A DNA stretch of 64,000 bases, from contig NC_069090.1 of assembly GCF_947172395.1 (NCBI RefSeq), positions 4,164,291 through 4,228,290 on the forward strand, in the 5' to 3' direction. The stretch comes from Bicyclus anynana (Eukaryota > Arthropoda > Insecta > Lepidoptera > Nymphalidae). Each line of letters begins with the position of its first letter. Position 1 is the stretch's first letter. The notes under the pieces are model-generated. The model was given only the letters and a program-made list of their open reading frames with translations, searched no databases and had not been told where the DNA came from. The translations under genes were made by a program, and so were the position numbers. Below, one piece after another: positions 53,055 to 64,000 of this stretch.

Positions 53055-53234
53055 TCTATACTCATATTAGAAAGAGGAAGGAAGGTAGGAAGAAATTATA
53101 AAGGAGAATAAATTATCTACTTAATATTCAAAATTCTTTTACACTATTTTATTAGTGAGTCATAGGCTATATGTTGTCCCAGTATTCTCACGGGAACGGG
53201 GTCAACGCAAGTGAAACCGCGGGGCGTCGTCTAG
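53055..53234 (+). mobile_element. Diverged Helitron-like element
   Basis: TCTATACTCATATTAGAAAG at the start; TATATGTTGTCCCAGTATTC, then AAACCGCGGGGCGTCGTCTAG at the end. Confidence 0.6.
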
Positions 53235-54345
53235 TTAAGGATAAGCAATTAGAATCCCGAAATTGTTGATAATAAAGTATGGAATATACAACGACTAGAT
53301 GATCGACAGAGCGACTAAAAGTGTCTCCGTCTGTAAGTCGCCTTAATAGTACGGATCTAGTAATATTACTATCTATAAATTCAACATATTCATATCAACA
53401 ATGTCTTTATTTGTTTCCCGCTGGGAATTTATTTTCATTCGCAATAATTATTGTTATATTATAATGTGAAAAATTGGCATTCGGCCGCGCACGGACAGAC
53501 GGACGGGTACAAATGACGTGATTTTGACTTTAATTAATGTGTTAAGGCCCAGACGGACACATTTTAGTGTACGGTCTTATTTTCAACACATATACGGATA
53601 AGTTATTTTTCTAGACTAATCATGATCTACATTTTTTTTTATAAAAAATCCAGTCAAGAACTGGAAAACCATCAGAAGTCATAAGAACTTTTTTTATTAT
53701 TTTTTTTAAATTTTTGGCCGGTACGGCATCGACAAATTGTGACTAAAAGCTTAAACAACAACGACAAATACAATATAATAGTTTAGTTTATTGATTACTA
53801 TTGTTTTTTTTGTTAATAAAAGTCTTTGATTAAACTCTACGAACTTCGTATGAAAAAGTAATAATTTTTTATGCCATTGAGGAAGTTCGTAAAGTTTATC
53901 AAAAATAAGGTAAGATACGTATAGATTTAAAAAAATTACTTTTCTATAAATCGCTTAAGAATGTTTAGTATCACATACTGTACGAGAAAACCGCTATACA
54001 TTGTAAAGGCATGCAAAACCAGCTTCGGTATGCAAGCGACCTGTATAAGGTTAGTTTTACAAACCTATTAGGAAAAGGTATTTGTCATGAGCTCTTCGTT
54101 GAAGGAAGTGGTCGGTGGGTAACCTACATTAGTGACGCTACCAGGTACCTATTCTAGAATACTTCTTATACTCGTATCATTACTATGAACCAGTACGAGT
54201 CGAATGACCTCTACAGTTTTTAGTTTAATTTATAATAATAATAAAGCCTTTTATTTCCCGAAATATGTACAGTTATTAACAAATACATTACAATAATTTA
54301 AAAAAATAAAAGTAGGTACACATTAAAATTCAAACTTCACTATAA

Positions 54346-54690
54346 CTATAGAATGTCTCTTATTTCAGTGTGCCTTACGGCAAAGGCGTCCTCCAACTCC
54401 TTCCACTGTTTTCTGTCTGCCGCTATCCTCATCCAAAGAGTTCCTAAAGTCATTTTTAGGTCATCCTCCCATCTTTTTGTTTTCCGACCTCGGCTCCTAG
54501 CACCATCCCTTGGATACCAAACTGTCACCTGTTTGCTCCATTTTTCTTTTGTGCAGCGGAGCATATGTCCAGTCCATCTCCATTTCTGTTGATCAATACG
54601 TGTCAGTACGTTTGTTAGTTTAGTTTTATGCCTGATATCTGTACTTCTGACTTTGTCCATTAATTTCAAACCTAGCATACTTAGTTTAAT
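54346..54690 (-). mobile_element. RTE-clade LINE C-terminal coding fragment
   Basis: One 110-codon open frame on the minus strand. It carries RIDQQKWRWTGHMLRC, RSRGRKTKRWEDDLK and a tail of the kind KQWKELEDAFAVR. These are the conserved motifs at the C-terminus of RTE-like reverse transcriptases (W-x-GH, RGR-x-x-x-RW-x-DD). The catalytic part is missing. Confidence 0.85.
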
Positions 54691-55164
54691 TTATTAAAAT
54701 AAAGTTTCAGTGTCAGTAGAGAATTTTTGGTGAGATTTGATTATCAGTGGTAGGTCTTAAAACGATTGATTGAGGTTATTTTCTATTTTTTTTTAAAATT
54801 CTGCTTAGTGTTAAAAGTTCCTCGATTACAGGTGGTATTCACATTCATTATTTATATTATTGTGGAAGGGAGGTATAAATTGGTGTTGGTATAAATAAGA
54901 GGGTATTTGATGACATGAGCTCAGTTGTTTGTTAGGCAGCGCAGATACCGTCATGCTGCCAGTCACGTTAGTGAATATGTGCAATAATGTTTTGTATTGT
55001 AATTATTGTTTATCATAAATAGTTTAGTGTGGGCATGAAGAACATGTCGGGCAGGGAAGATGAGTGTTTATGCATTCTGAAAGGATCCTTTAAGCCTACT
55101 CCCAAGGTCACAAGTCGTGGGACCTGGTCGAGGTGGTTCCTCTACCACAAAATAATGGTACAAT

Positions 55165-56593
55165 TATTATAGGACTCCAAAAGTGATTACAAATATAAGG
55201 AAACTAATGTCGAATAAAGGTTATGATTCACAACACTTGTCAGGATAACTTAATTAACAAATCAAACTATTACCAAAATAAGTCCCTATAATGGCAGAGA
55301 ATGATCTTGAGTGGAGTCACGCACTTGTGAACGATGTATGTAGGGTTAAAGGCGCCTTTTACTGATATCAAACACTCCCCTTTTCCACTCAAGTCACTCT
55401 CCCCGCCTATCCCAAATAACCCATAAAGAATTACACAACAAGAGATGTGGACGGCTTGAACTCCACGAGCACACTGAAGCCAACACGAGATCGAGCGACG
55501 TCATATCCGTCACAGACTACTATTTCCAACACTAAACGGCGATAACATTCGGCCATCCTGGTGGCGCATCCGTCCCTGGATCGCGTCCGTGTCTGGTGCA
55601 GTTGCGTTTACACTGACAACTTGAGCTTGTACAAACCACTATTGAAGGTCGTGTATGACTCATTTCTAATCGAATGAGTGTGTATGGGCCTTGTGTATCT
55701 AGGGTTATGTACCTATAGTTCAAGTCACCATTGTATGTAATGTCGTATATGACTCATATTTATCGAAAAATGGCAGTAAGGTTACTTAATACGGTAACCA
55801 AAATTCACAAATTTCAAACAGTTGTAAGTTGAATTATTAACACAAAATCTATACGGCAACATTTCGCGTCTTGTCATAATATTAAAACGCAATATTCTAT
55901 CGAGAACACCGTGAAACCTAATTTCTAAATAATTTCTGTCTATACCGTCAATACTAAATTTATACCGTCAATACTTAAAACTTGAAATCACGATTAACAC
56001 AATATTTACATTCGAATTTAACAATACCGTAATGTAAAACTCATCGGTGTACTTTGCTCAATTAATTTGTTACCCTCTTTTATGAAAAATGTTCTCTCAT
56101 ATTAGATTTAACAAATAAATGAAAAACGATTGGCCTGATTTAGGGTAGTTTTAAATTAAATCATTATCTTTATTCACTACGTGGGCACAAGTTCTTTATC
56201 GCACTTCTGATATTATAGGACTCCAAAAGTGATTACAAATATAAGGAAACTAATGTCGAATAAAGGTTATGATTCACAACACTTGTCAGGATAACTTAAT
56301 TAACAAATCAAACTATTACCAAAATAAGTCCCTATAATGGCAGAGAATGATCTTGAGTGGAGTCACGCACTTGTGAACGATGTATGTAGGGTTAAAGGCG
56401 CCTTTTACTGATATCAAACACTCCCCTTTTCCACTCAAGTCACTCTCCCCGCCTATCCCAAATAACCCATAAAGAATTACACAACAAGAGATGTGGACGG
56501 CTTGAACTCCACGAGCACACTGAAGCCAACACGAGATCGAGCGACGTCATATCCGTCACAGACTACTATTTCCAACACTAAACGGCGATAACA
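55165..56593 (-). mobile_element. Short LTR retroelement with identical LTRs
   Basis: Direct repeats 55,165-55,547 and 56,211-56,593 are 383 bp each and appear identical base for base. CAAT flanks the whole unit on both sides (55,161-55,164; 56,594-56,597), which fits a 4-bp target duplication. On the minus strand the LTR starts TGTTATCGCC and ends TATAATA. The interior is only 663 bp and has no gag or pol domain. A 64-codon minus frame runs into the 3' LTR (GTDAPPGWPNVIAV). It is a non-autonomous or deleted element and, from the LTR identity, recently inserted. Orientation is inferred. Confidence 0.88.
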
Positions 56594-57104
56594 CAATAAC
56601 TATCGCTGCTACCTGTCACGTTACAATAGTAACTGCCTGGTTGGTCCAGTGTTTTATATTTGTGGCGTCGGTCACGAGGTCCTAGGTTAAGTGGACCTGG
56701 ATAGAACTATGAAACTTTTCTTACTTTCAAGAAACCCTCAGCTAAAAGTTTCACTTTGGAGTTGACAAGTTGGTTTTGTTAGTTAGTTGTTATCATCAAC
56801 ATTTGGTAGTAATTGTTACAAAACCAAACACTAACAATAAAAATAAATTAAGTCATCATAAACGAGAGCAGCAGGCAAAAGCCAGTAGCAGAGCCAGTAG
56901 TGAGATAAATCAAAATTTAAAACTATAAAATACTAAAGCTTCATTTTTCAATTTTCATCTTAAACAGAGAGTTAAAAGTACATAATCTTAAAATTACTAC
57001 CTCTTAACTAAAATGTTTGTGAACCAGTTCATCGTATATTCTTTGCACGAGTAGTGTGACCACGCTTTGAAATAAACACAAACATGGATAAGGATTTTAA
57101 TTAC

Positions 57105-57200
57105 AAATTTCTTCAAAGTGAAGTGTACCCAATCCCTACAGTTTAAAGTTCACTTTACTTTGAAGAAAGGAAAAGTTCGAAATTGGGTCCAAGAAAAATA
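57105..57200. repeat. Imperfect inverted repeat
   Basis: TTCTTCAAAGTGAAGTG pairs with CACTTTACTTTGAAGAA; the flanks CCCAAT and ATTGGG also pair loosely. Confidence 0.5.
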
Positions 57201-58467
57201 CAGAAATGAAAAATGTACTAAAAATTCTTGTATTCTTACATTTGATTCTTAGACGAAATAATATTAGCCAACAGGGAAAATAAGCTGATTTCATTATTTT
57301 TATATAGATCCAGCTTTACAAGATTGCATATTTTACTGATTGATATTGGGTATCAGCTGTCTTTGAAAATGCGCGTTGTTTTTGAATGTGTAAGTCAATG
57401 TCATCGGATACGTTTGACAGTAAATTCATTCTATCTTCTCATGAAATAAGTCAATAAATTAGCGTCCAGACGCGACGCTAATGTCTTAATCGCGCTCATT
57501 GTCATTTGGTAATGGCGGCCTTGTTGTCATTTGTGTAAGGCGCTGTCAATTTTAGTGTAGGTTTTAGACACTGGACTTCTTTCATGAAAAGGACTCTATG
57601 ACTTCTATGATACGTATATCTTTGGTAAACTGACAGTTTTTCTAGAGATTTTGACAAAATTCTTCAAATTAATGTATATTATAAATTCCTAAAAAACTGC
57701 CAGTTTGACACAGATAATGTAATTAATTTGATGTCAAACAAATTCGATCAAGTTGCGCAAATGCACCTTTATCAAGTCATTTAGCTTATTAAGTTAAGAC
57801 AAAGTAGGCTTTGCTGAAAATTGGCCTCATGAGATTTTCATAAATGTTCTAATTTATGCCCAATTTTCGGTTTTCTATAAGCTTTTATATAACTAATACG
57901 TAGGTGTTACTCACAATAAAATAATGATGTAATATAATACAGATTAAAAAAACATGTTCAAAACCATTTTAAACTATTTTATCTAATTATTTAATTTGTA
58001 ATAACATATGTAATAAATCACGGTCTACTTAATCATGAAATAATTTTGAAGGAGAGTAAAAATGTCTAAAATTAACAGAACGCGTGGTCATCCTGAACAT
58101 CGCTCGCACGGTCCATTATGCAAAATGCGCCCATCAAAATTAATCCTTTGTACGGGAGATTCTAATTAAGAAATATATCAAATGTTAATATTTTTCAAAC
58201 AAAAAAAAACAGCAATTGTTTAACTATTGAAAATTATTGAAAATAATCATTGGCCCGGTTGCAAGCCTTAGTGGCTTGAGGCACAGAAAAGATATTACAA
58301 CCAGTAGTTGGACTTCATACTAGAGGTCGAAACGCGAGCTATACCTACGCTCCTTGAACATGGGGTGATCGTAGGGTGAAGACAGTCGCGACTGTGCCGC
58401 GGTGACGAACGAACGCACGGTGTATTAACAGAGTAAAGTGTATTAATAGTATTAGATTTTTTTAATT

Positions 58468-58565
58468 ATGACCAGTAGGAAATACTGTGCCGTTTTTGGA
58501 TGCATGAATTCAAAATTATCCCATCCAGAGATAACTTTTTTTAAGTTACCTGGAAACTCTGAAAG
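58468..58565 (+). CDS. THAP zinc-finger protein, first coding exon only
   Basis: ATG at 58,468 after TTTTTAATT. It encodes MTSRKYCAVFGCMNSKLSHP then EITFFKLPGNSE, ending at AG|GTTAAC. The KYCAVFGC start with the C-x(4)-C-type pair and the later F-x-x-(F/L)P match the N-terminus of THAP domains, a C2CH DNA-binding finger found in transcription factors and P-element transposases. The remaining finger (W, then C-x2-H) was not found before 64,000, so the gene either continues off the window or is a remnant. Confidence 0.7.
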
Positions 58566-58904
58566 GTTAACTTTAAAATAAATTTACTTATTAGTAGGTA
58601 GGTACATAATCTTGTATTTTTTAATGGATAAGGTATTTCCTTTTATCTCCAGAATAAAGGTAGGTATCTGGATTAGTAAATAAAGTGAATAGAGTAAAGG
58701 AAAGTGATTGACACGATTGAAATATGTAGCTATACGCGGTTCATGAATCACGATACAGTAGGTACGATAAGCTTGTATTAAAACCTTGACTGCTTGTACA
58801 ATGTATTGTGTGACTGTGCTCGGATCATTTGTGTTTTGTTACCCGACTGCGGCGAAGCCCAAAGGAGGAGTATGTGTTTGAATGTTATGACTTGTTGTTG
58901 TATG

Positions 58905-59030
58905 CGGGCGACGGGAGGAAAGGACTGCGCGGGTGTGAAGTCGTACGCGCTGGGCATCGTTACCCCCCTCCCGGACCGCGCCGACCTTCGGGAGTGTTAC
59001 GAACAAATTTGCCAAGCACACATACTGATA
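58905..59030 (+). repeat. GC-rich repeat shared with 24,000-24,150
   Basis: GCGGGCGACGGGAGGAAAGG, GCGGGTGTGAAGTCGTACGC and CTTCGGGAGTGTTACGAAC resemble the earlier copy in order (GCGGGCGACGGGGGGAAAGA; CATCGGGAGTGTTAGAAAC). The open frame here is not taken as a gene. Confidence 0.6.
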
Positions 59031-59172
59031 AATGATATGTCATTAGACTCGTCTAGATAGGCCGAGTGTCACTGGGTAACTTAGTTCTTAAAAAATCAAA
59101 ATGGCGGATTTTATGCACTTTAATGTGCAAGCTCATAAAACTTTTGCTCAGCTTGGCATTGGTGACAAGAAT

Positions 59173-59235
59173 TTTAACCGACTTCCAAAAAGAATCGTAT
59201 CGTATTTACAGCGATATTTCCGTCATTTGTAAACC
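59173..59235 (+). repeat. Fragment of a dispersed repeat
   Basis: TTTTAACCGACTTCCAAAAAG recurs as TTTTTAACCGACTTCCGAAAAG at about 46,368, followed by related text in both places (TCATTTGTAAACCG and TCATTTGTGGACCG). Confidence 0.6.
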
Positions 59236-60289
59236 GTTTCTTTTTTGTTTGGATGAATATTCTTTCAGGTTAGTCCCATTTTTTTCATGTCAGGATCTGA
59301 TAATGGCATCCTAGAGAAATCTAGGGGAACTATCGTATCGTAGGGACAATTAGTGCGTTTGTTCATTGTTTCATTATCTATTTTAAATCACTACAATTTC
59401 ATGAAGGTATTTATCTTTTTTTTTATTTGTTCACGTAGTGTGGAGGTAATACCTAGATGGCATCACCGAAATAAATATGTTTAAGAATACGACCAATCTT
59501 TCAAGATCATTGACGTAGTATCAGCCTTAATTAAATCAACCAATCAAAAAACACGCATTTTTATTTATCACTTCCCATTTTACTACAATTTACAAAGTAT
59601 TTTATTTGTTTATATAAAAAAAGTTTATTTACAATCACAAAACTAAGTGGAAACACAAAGTTAGCAAATGTAATTAAATTGCTGCATGCGGGCAGCCCTA
59701 TGACATGTTTACGTACCGCGCGGCTGTAGGTATTTATTTCAAAAATACGGCCGAGTTATTATACTGCTTGTAATATCTTTACTGTGCTTGAGGTAATGAG
59801 GTGCCATGCGGAATGTCGATTCTCTTTCTACAAATGCTAACTCTTTGAAAATTATCAAAATGATCCGATCAAGTAGGTTCGATTTACACATTGACACATT
59901 GCACATAGGTTGCCTAAATGCGGCCGGATGGTATTAAATGATTATATTTTTTTTAATTAATTTAATCTTCTTCCCTCCTTGCTTAATTAAAAAAAATCGT
60001 ATACTATACCTAAAAGAATTCAAAAAGGTTGCTTCCTTTCACACTGCAACTGTGGGGTTGCCAAATATAAACAGTTATGTAATGTTATTTATATACCCTC
60101 ATTAGTTATTGATTCGTTTAATATGAATCAATGAAATCTTAATGTTGCCTTTTATCTAGTACATAATTGTATAAGAACATAATCTTTGCTATCATTTTCA
60201 TAAACTAACTGAATACTGGTCTATTCCAAAGACCTACGAATCAATCTGTTGCTGCGAAAATAAAGTTAAACATATGTACATTTTAATAA

Positions 60290-60355
60290 GGTTGCATTTT
60301 TATATAAAATTAATGTACTTAAATGCATGTTTAAGCATGTACATTAATTTTGCAA
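60290..60355. repeat. Imperfect inverted repeat, AT-rich
   Basis: GTTGCATTTTTATATAAAATTAATGTAC-type sequence is inverted at GTACATTAATTTTGCAAC, centred on ATGCATGTTTAAGCAT. Confidence 0.6.
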
Positions 60356-61462
60356 CTTTTTATAACACTCTGATTTACATAGTAAATCAATAAGTTTACC
60401 TGTTCATTTTAGCGACCCAATTTGTGTGGTGGGTCCGATCTAAACAAATTCCACAAAAAAAGTTGAATTATACTCAAAAGATATATAAAAACCTGAAGTG
60501 AACGAAACGGGTGAATCACCAAGGCTAACCTTTGTTGAACAAGATCATAAAAAAGGGTTAAAGTAAAAAAAGAGACATTCCGCCACCGTTGCTCATAAGT
60601 CACCGCATTTTACCGATTTTGACATTAAAAAGGTCATACTTTTACAATTTGCGATATTTAGAAACAATGTCGTAGGTATCTACAATATTGTGGTAAACAA
60701 AATTGTTTTTTTTTAACAGTTTTAACAAACTTTGTTTACATATTTTCAAGAGCTTTAACTAATTTTATAAAAATTAAATACATTTAAATAAAACCATCTA
60801 AAAAATATTGTATGGATTTTGAGTGCCCAGACTACTTTTTTTTACCTGTAATCAGGACTTTAGTTAGGTTTTTTCATTATTTATTAAATTACCAACACTA
60901 CATAATAAACATAATGTTTTTTCTTACATTGAAGTGAAACCTAATAAAAAAAACAGTGACAAAATATCTCTGTCATACAATCATTAAATTTAATCATTTC
61001 AAAAGTTCGCTTTTTATTTTATATGCTGCTGCTATTTTTATATAATTGCTGATATATTTTTAGTTCATAATTTTCCTTCAAAGAACGTACACTTGATTAA
61101 TTCTATTCCCTTAGATAGAGATATTTTACATGCGCTTTCACATTATTGGTCTTATGATAAGACTTCACAATCGTATCGTAGTCGTCTCTTGTCGACTAAA
61201 AGCCTTACGTAGCGAATAGTTCCCATTATTGATGACTGCGGGGCAGACATGCGGGGATATCTTAAATGTAGAAAAAAAACCTTCCCAAGCGGCTCCTTTT
61301 GTTTATTTTGTGTATGTTAGTTTTTTCAATAGTTTAAGCTGACAGATGCTGACGACGGGTCACTTGGTGGTATGTGTTCACTGAGGCAATGTGGTAACTA
61401 GCAATGCGCATGATATCATGGAGAATTTGATGAATAGAAACTTAAAGAAATTATTAATATTT

Positions 61463-61508
61463 CGGGATATTTCTCTTAAAGAGGCAAATCTTTAAGAGAA
61501 ATATCCCG
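61463..61508. repeat. Perfect 20-bp hairpin, 6-nt loop
   Basis: CGGGATATTTCTCTTAAAGA, then GGCAAA, then its exact reverse complement. Confidence 0.9.
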
Positions 61509-62324
61509 CCATTCCAACATTCATTGATTTGTTTGAGCGTTTTCTATGAAAACTCTCGTTTTTCTCTTAAAAACAGAAGTCTTTTGAAATTTCAAACAAA
61601 CAAAACTTTGACAAATTATATTCCTAAACCTTCCTCATAATCTGTTTAGTATTTAATAATAATTTTAATTTTAATAAGGAATTCGTTTCCTAATATTAAG
61701 TAGATAACAAACCTCTAGTATTAAAAGTTGTTACTAACCATCTGTTTTTTTATACTGTTGGTTAATTAATAGTTATAACTTATCAGCCACAATGTCCTAC
61801 AAATTATACATTATCTCGTTCCGACGAGAAATTTTTATGTCCTGGTAAGTTAGCTACCAAAATCAAGAATTTTCGTAAATTAAAAAGTTGATCGTCTCAT
61901 CGAAATGAAGTTACCTACGAAAAATTTACTTGATAGTAATCAGTTGCAAAAAATGTTCTACGGATCCCGGAATATTACGTTCGATAACGTATGGAGTGTG
62001 CCGTTGTTTATAAAGAAATGTATATCAAACTATACGTAGTGTATCTGCACTCGATACTCTATATTCACTTACGACAGTCGCTGTAGCTTAGAGTGACACT
62101 CATTTCTTGTCTGTCCTGTCTGTGTCTTGTTATTGAAATTTGTATACCTCAGCTGTAGGTATAAAAAAGTACCTATTAATAAATGGTTTATGTGAAAATC
62201 TTTAAAGAATTAATACACGGACATTACAAACACATACCAAAAATCTCCCATTCTTCATTTTAAATAAGATACCATCAGGAATACCTTTTTTTATTCAATA
62301 AAAGTAGATTATTATCGGGCAGGA

Positions 62325-62440
62325 CACCCGGACGTCAAGAGTCTTAAATCCGAGCGGCCTATGAGAAACAACCCCGGTGGAAAGTGGGAGCCGGCGTTAC
62401 TTCCTCGCTTTTTATATACGAGTTATTATTGAATGTTTGT
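62325..62440 (+). repeat. Dispersed repeat fragment, GC-rich
   Basis: GGACGTCAAGAGTCTTAAAT, CCGAGCGGCCTATGAG and AACCCCGGTGGAAAGTGGGA match the style of a LINE-associated lepidopteran repeat. This is pattern memory only. Confidence 0.4.
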
Positions 62441-63636
62441 TTGTTTAGGTGAAATCGTGAAACAGAATTTTTCATACATGTTTAGTTTGAATGATAATTT
62501 GACTTGATAATGACGTAATTCCTTATCCAATATGACGGCGTTTCAAAGTAGTTTGCACCATCTTTTTACTTTTTTTAGTTTCTGCCATGAGAGGTGCCTG
62601 TAAAATATTATTTTCAGCAACAAGGCACACATACATATTGCAATAGTTTATTCTTTGTTTTGTGTGCAGTAAAGTTTTTCTTCCTGGTTTATTATTCTTA
62701 TAAACATTCCTATTTGTATTTTTCTAGTGAATTACATAATTTGTTGTTTTAGCTCTAAATTACTTTGAAGAGATAATTAGAGCAATTAAAAGCTAAAGCA
62801 AATTTTTTAAGTCAGTCAATTTGGTTAATTTATATCGATATGATAGACAGTAATGCTTTGGTAATGAATATAAAACAACACAACAACTGTCTTTCTGACA
62901 GACACTGTCTAAAATAACAAAGTTAAGTCAGTGAATGTTTACCTACTTTTTTTTTAGGTAAATATCACAATACTAGCACTTATTATATAAAATTAAGTCA
63001 TTATGAACTATTATACTTGTCAGTCATCGTAAAATAGTTTTCAGAGCGCAATACTTTCTTGCCGCCTCACACCGCTCGTTAAAAAACAACAACGCCACAG
63101 TATCAAAGTAAACATTCAAAATATCCGTCCAGCGTCTTAGTAATATCATTTTTAAATTCTTTATGATCTTCAACACAGAGTCATAACCGGCCTTTGGAAA
63201 AAAAAGAAAATATTCGTGTCCCTGTTTAATATATGGCATACGATAGAGAGGTGCGTTCGATCGTTTTATCCATAGACGTGCAGTTTGGTTTACGAGATAT
63301 GTATTGTCCGATCACAAATGTTAGAAAAGGTTCTATATAGAACTTTCCAAGTTTAGTAAGTATAATATCGTTGTTCTTGAACAGTTTAACATTTCACAAT
63401 TATATAAATTTATAATTTAAATACTACGAGTGCCTCAGTTACTTTAAGTACTAGCAAAAATAAACTTTCTTTTCTTGTCTCTTATGCAGTTGCAATATCA
63501 ATGTCATGGCAGAGATAATGCAGTCCTAAATTTGTAAAATAACTTTATTTTTAAAGTTCCTTAATCATAGAGAATATTTCAGCTAATAACTTTGTCGTGT
63601 AATGTTAGTATAAGAAGGTATTTTACTAAAATACTC

Positions 63637-63836
63637 ACATCGCTGTTTCACTCACGTAGTTCCGGTTCCCGTGGGAATACGCTGATAGTATATAACCTAT
63701 GCTACTCGGTAAAGTTGTAGCTTTTCTTTTGTTGTAATTTTGTAAATATTTTTTAAAATCGGTTGAGTAGGGTTTTGAGTTATGTCGTAACTAAACATAC
63801 AAACATATCAAATATTACCTGTTTATAGTATTAGTA
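63637..63836 (-). mobile_element. Decayed Helitron-like element
   Basis: Minus reading starts TACTAATACTATAAACAGG and ends near CACGGGAACCGGAACTACGT then GAGTGAAAC. The terminal CTAG is lost. Confidence 0.5.
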
Positions 63837-64000
63837 AAAACTCAATAATAAAATACGCGCAGACCGTTGTATCCTTCTATGGTTTTATCTCAAAGCGCGG
63901 GCAGGCGAAAGAGAAACAAAACGGGACATCGTTTTTTTATTCGAAATTTAAATGTATTCCTTTTTTAAATAAATATCGTGGCGTCGCACGCAGGGAGACA

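Larger units (their letters stand above)
42241..58467. other. Gene-poor interval
   Basis: Apart from listed repeats, I see no exon-like blocks: open frames are short and AT-rich, with no recognisable domain and no frame-consistent splice chain. Confidence 0.55.
58566..64000. other. Gene-poor right end
   Basis: Apart from listed repeats, this is AT-rich sequence in which I find no second THAP exon and no other gene. Confidence 0.5.

Noticed and set aside
58794..59060. 88-codon open frame as a gene
   Set aside because: Most of it is the GC-rich repeat shared with 24,000, and overlapping frames on both strands are equally open.
63024..63239. 71-codon minus frame near the right end
   Set aside because: No domain and no splice partners. 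It looks like part of an unidentified repeat.

Overview
The window reads as AT-rich lepidopteran (moth or butterfly) nuclear DNA. Genes are cut into small exons by GT-AG introns. Non-coding DNA is packed with repeats of types familiar from Lepidoptera: Helitron-like elements that begin near TCTATACTAATATTATAAA and end in CTAG, several tRNA-derived SINE families, RTE-type LINE tails and many foldback MITEs. The species cannot be told. Nothing bacterial or plasmid-like is present, and no intact tRNA or rRNA gene was found.

Region 1 (1 to about 22.6 kb, + strand) is the 3' part of one large gene, the insect orthologue of WDR62/MAPKBP1, a WD40 scaffold of JNK signalling, centrosomes and spindles. 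I resolved 21 exons, 20 firm and one tentative, whose phases agree at every junction. They give about 2028 codons, from the last WD40 repeats, through an unusually long 3.57 kb disordered exon, to the C-terminal helical region. The long exon can also be read through its donor to a private stop and poly(A) signal. The introns hold SINEs, MITEs, Helitron ends and a nested MITE.

Region 2 (22.6 to 30.4 kb) is a gene-poor, repeat-rich stretch.

Region 3 (30.4 to 42.3 kb) holds two small, divergently transcribed genes for predicted secreted proteins. I assembled each from short exons: a minus-strand gene with four exons (130 aa) and a plus-strand gene with five (214 aa). They share a 49-nt signal-peptide exon, the same phase-1 junctions after exons 1 to 3, and a conserved core with the pattern GFGF-x-FG-x-HAD-x-Q followed by GPQT. 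I do not recognise the family. This pair is the best candidate for something undescribed.

Region 4 (42.3 to 64 kb) is mostly repeats. It contains a short LTR retroelement with two apparently identical 383-bp LTRs and a 4-bp target-site duplication, an RTE LINE C-terminus, more SINE and Helitron copies, and one isolated first exon encoding the start of a THAP zinc finger (58,468 to 58,565).
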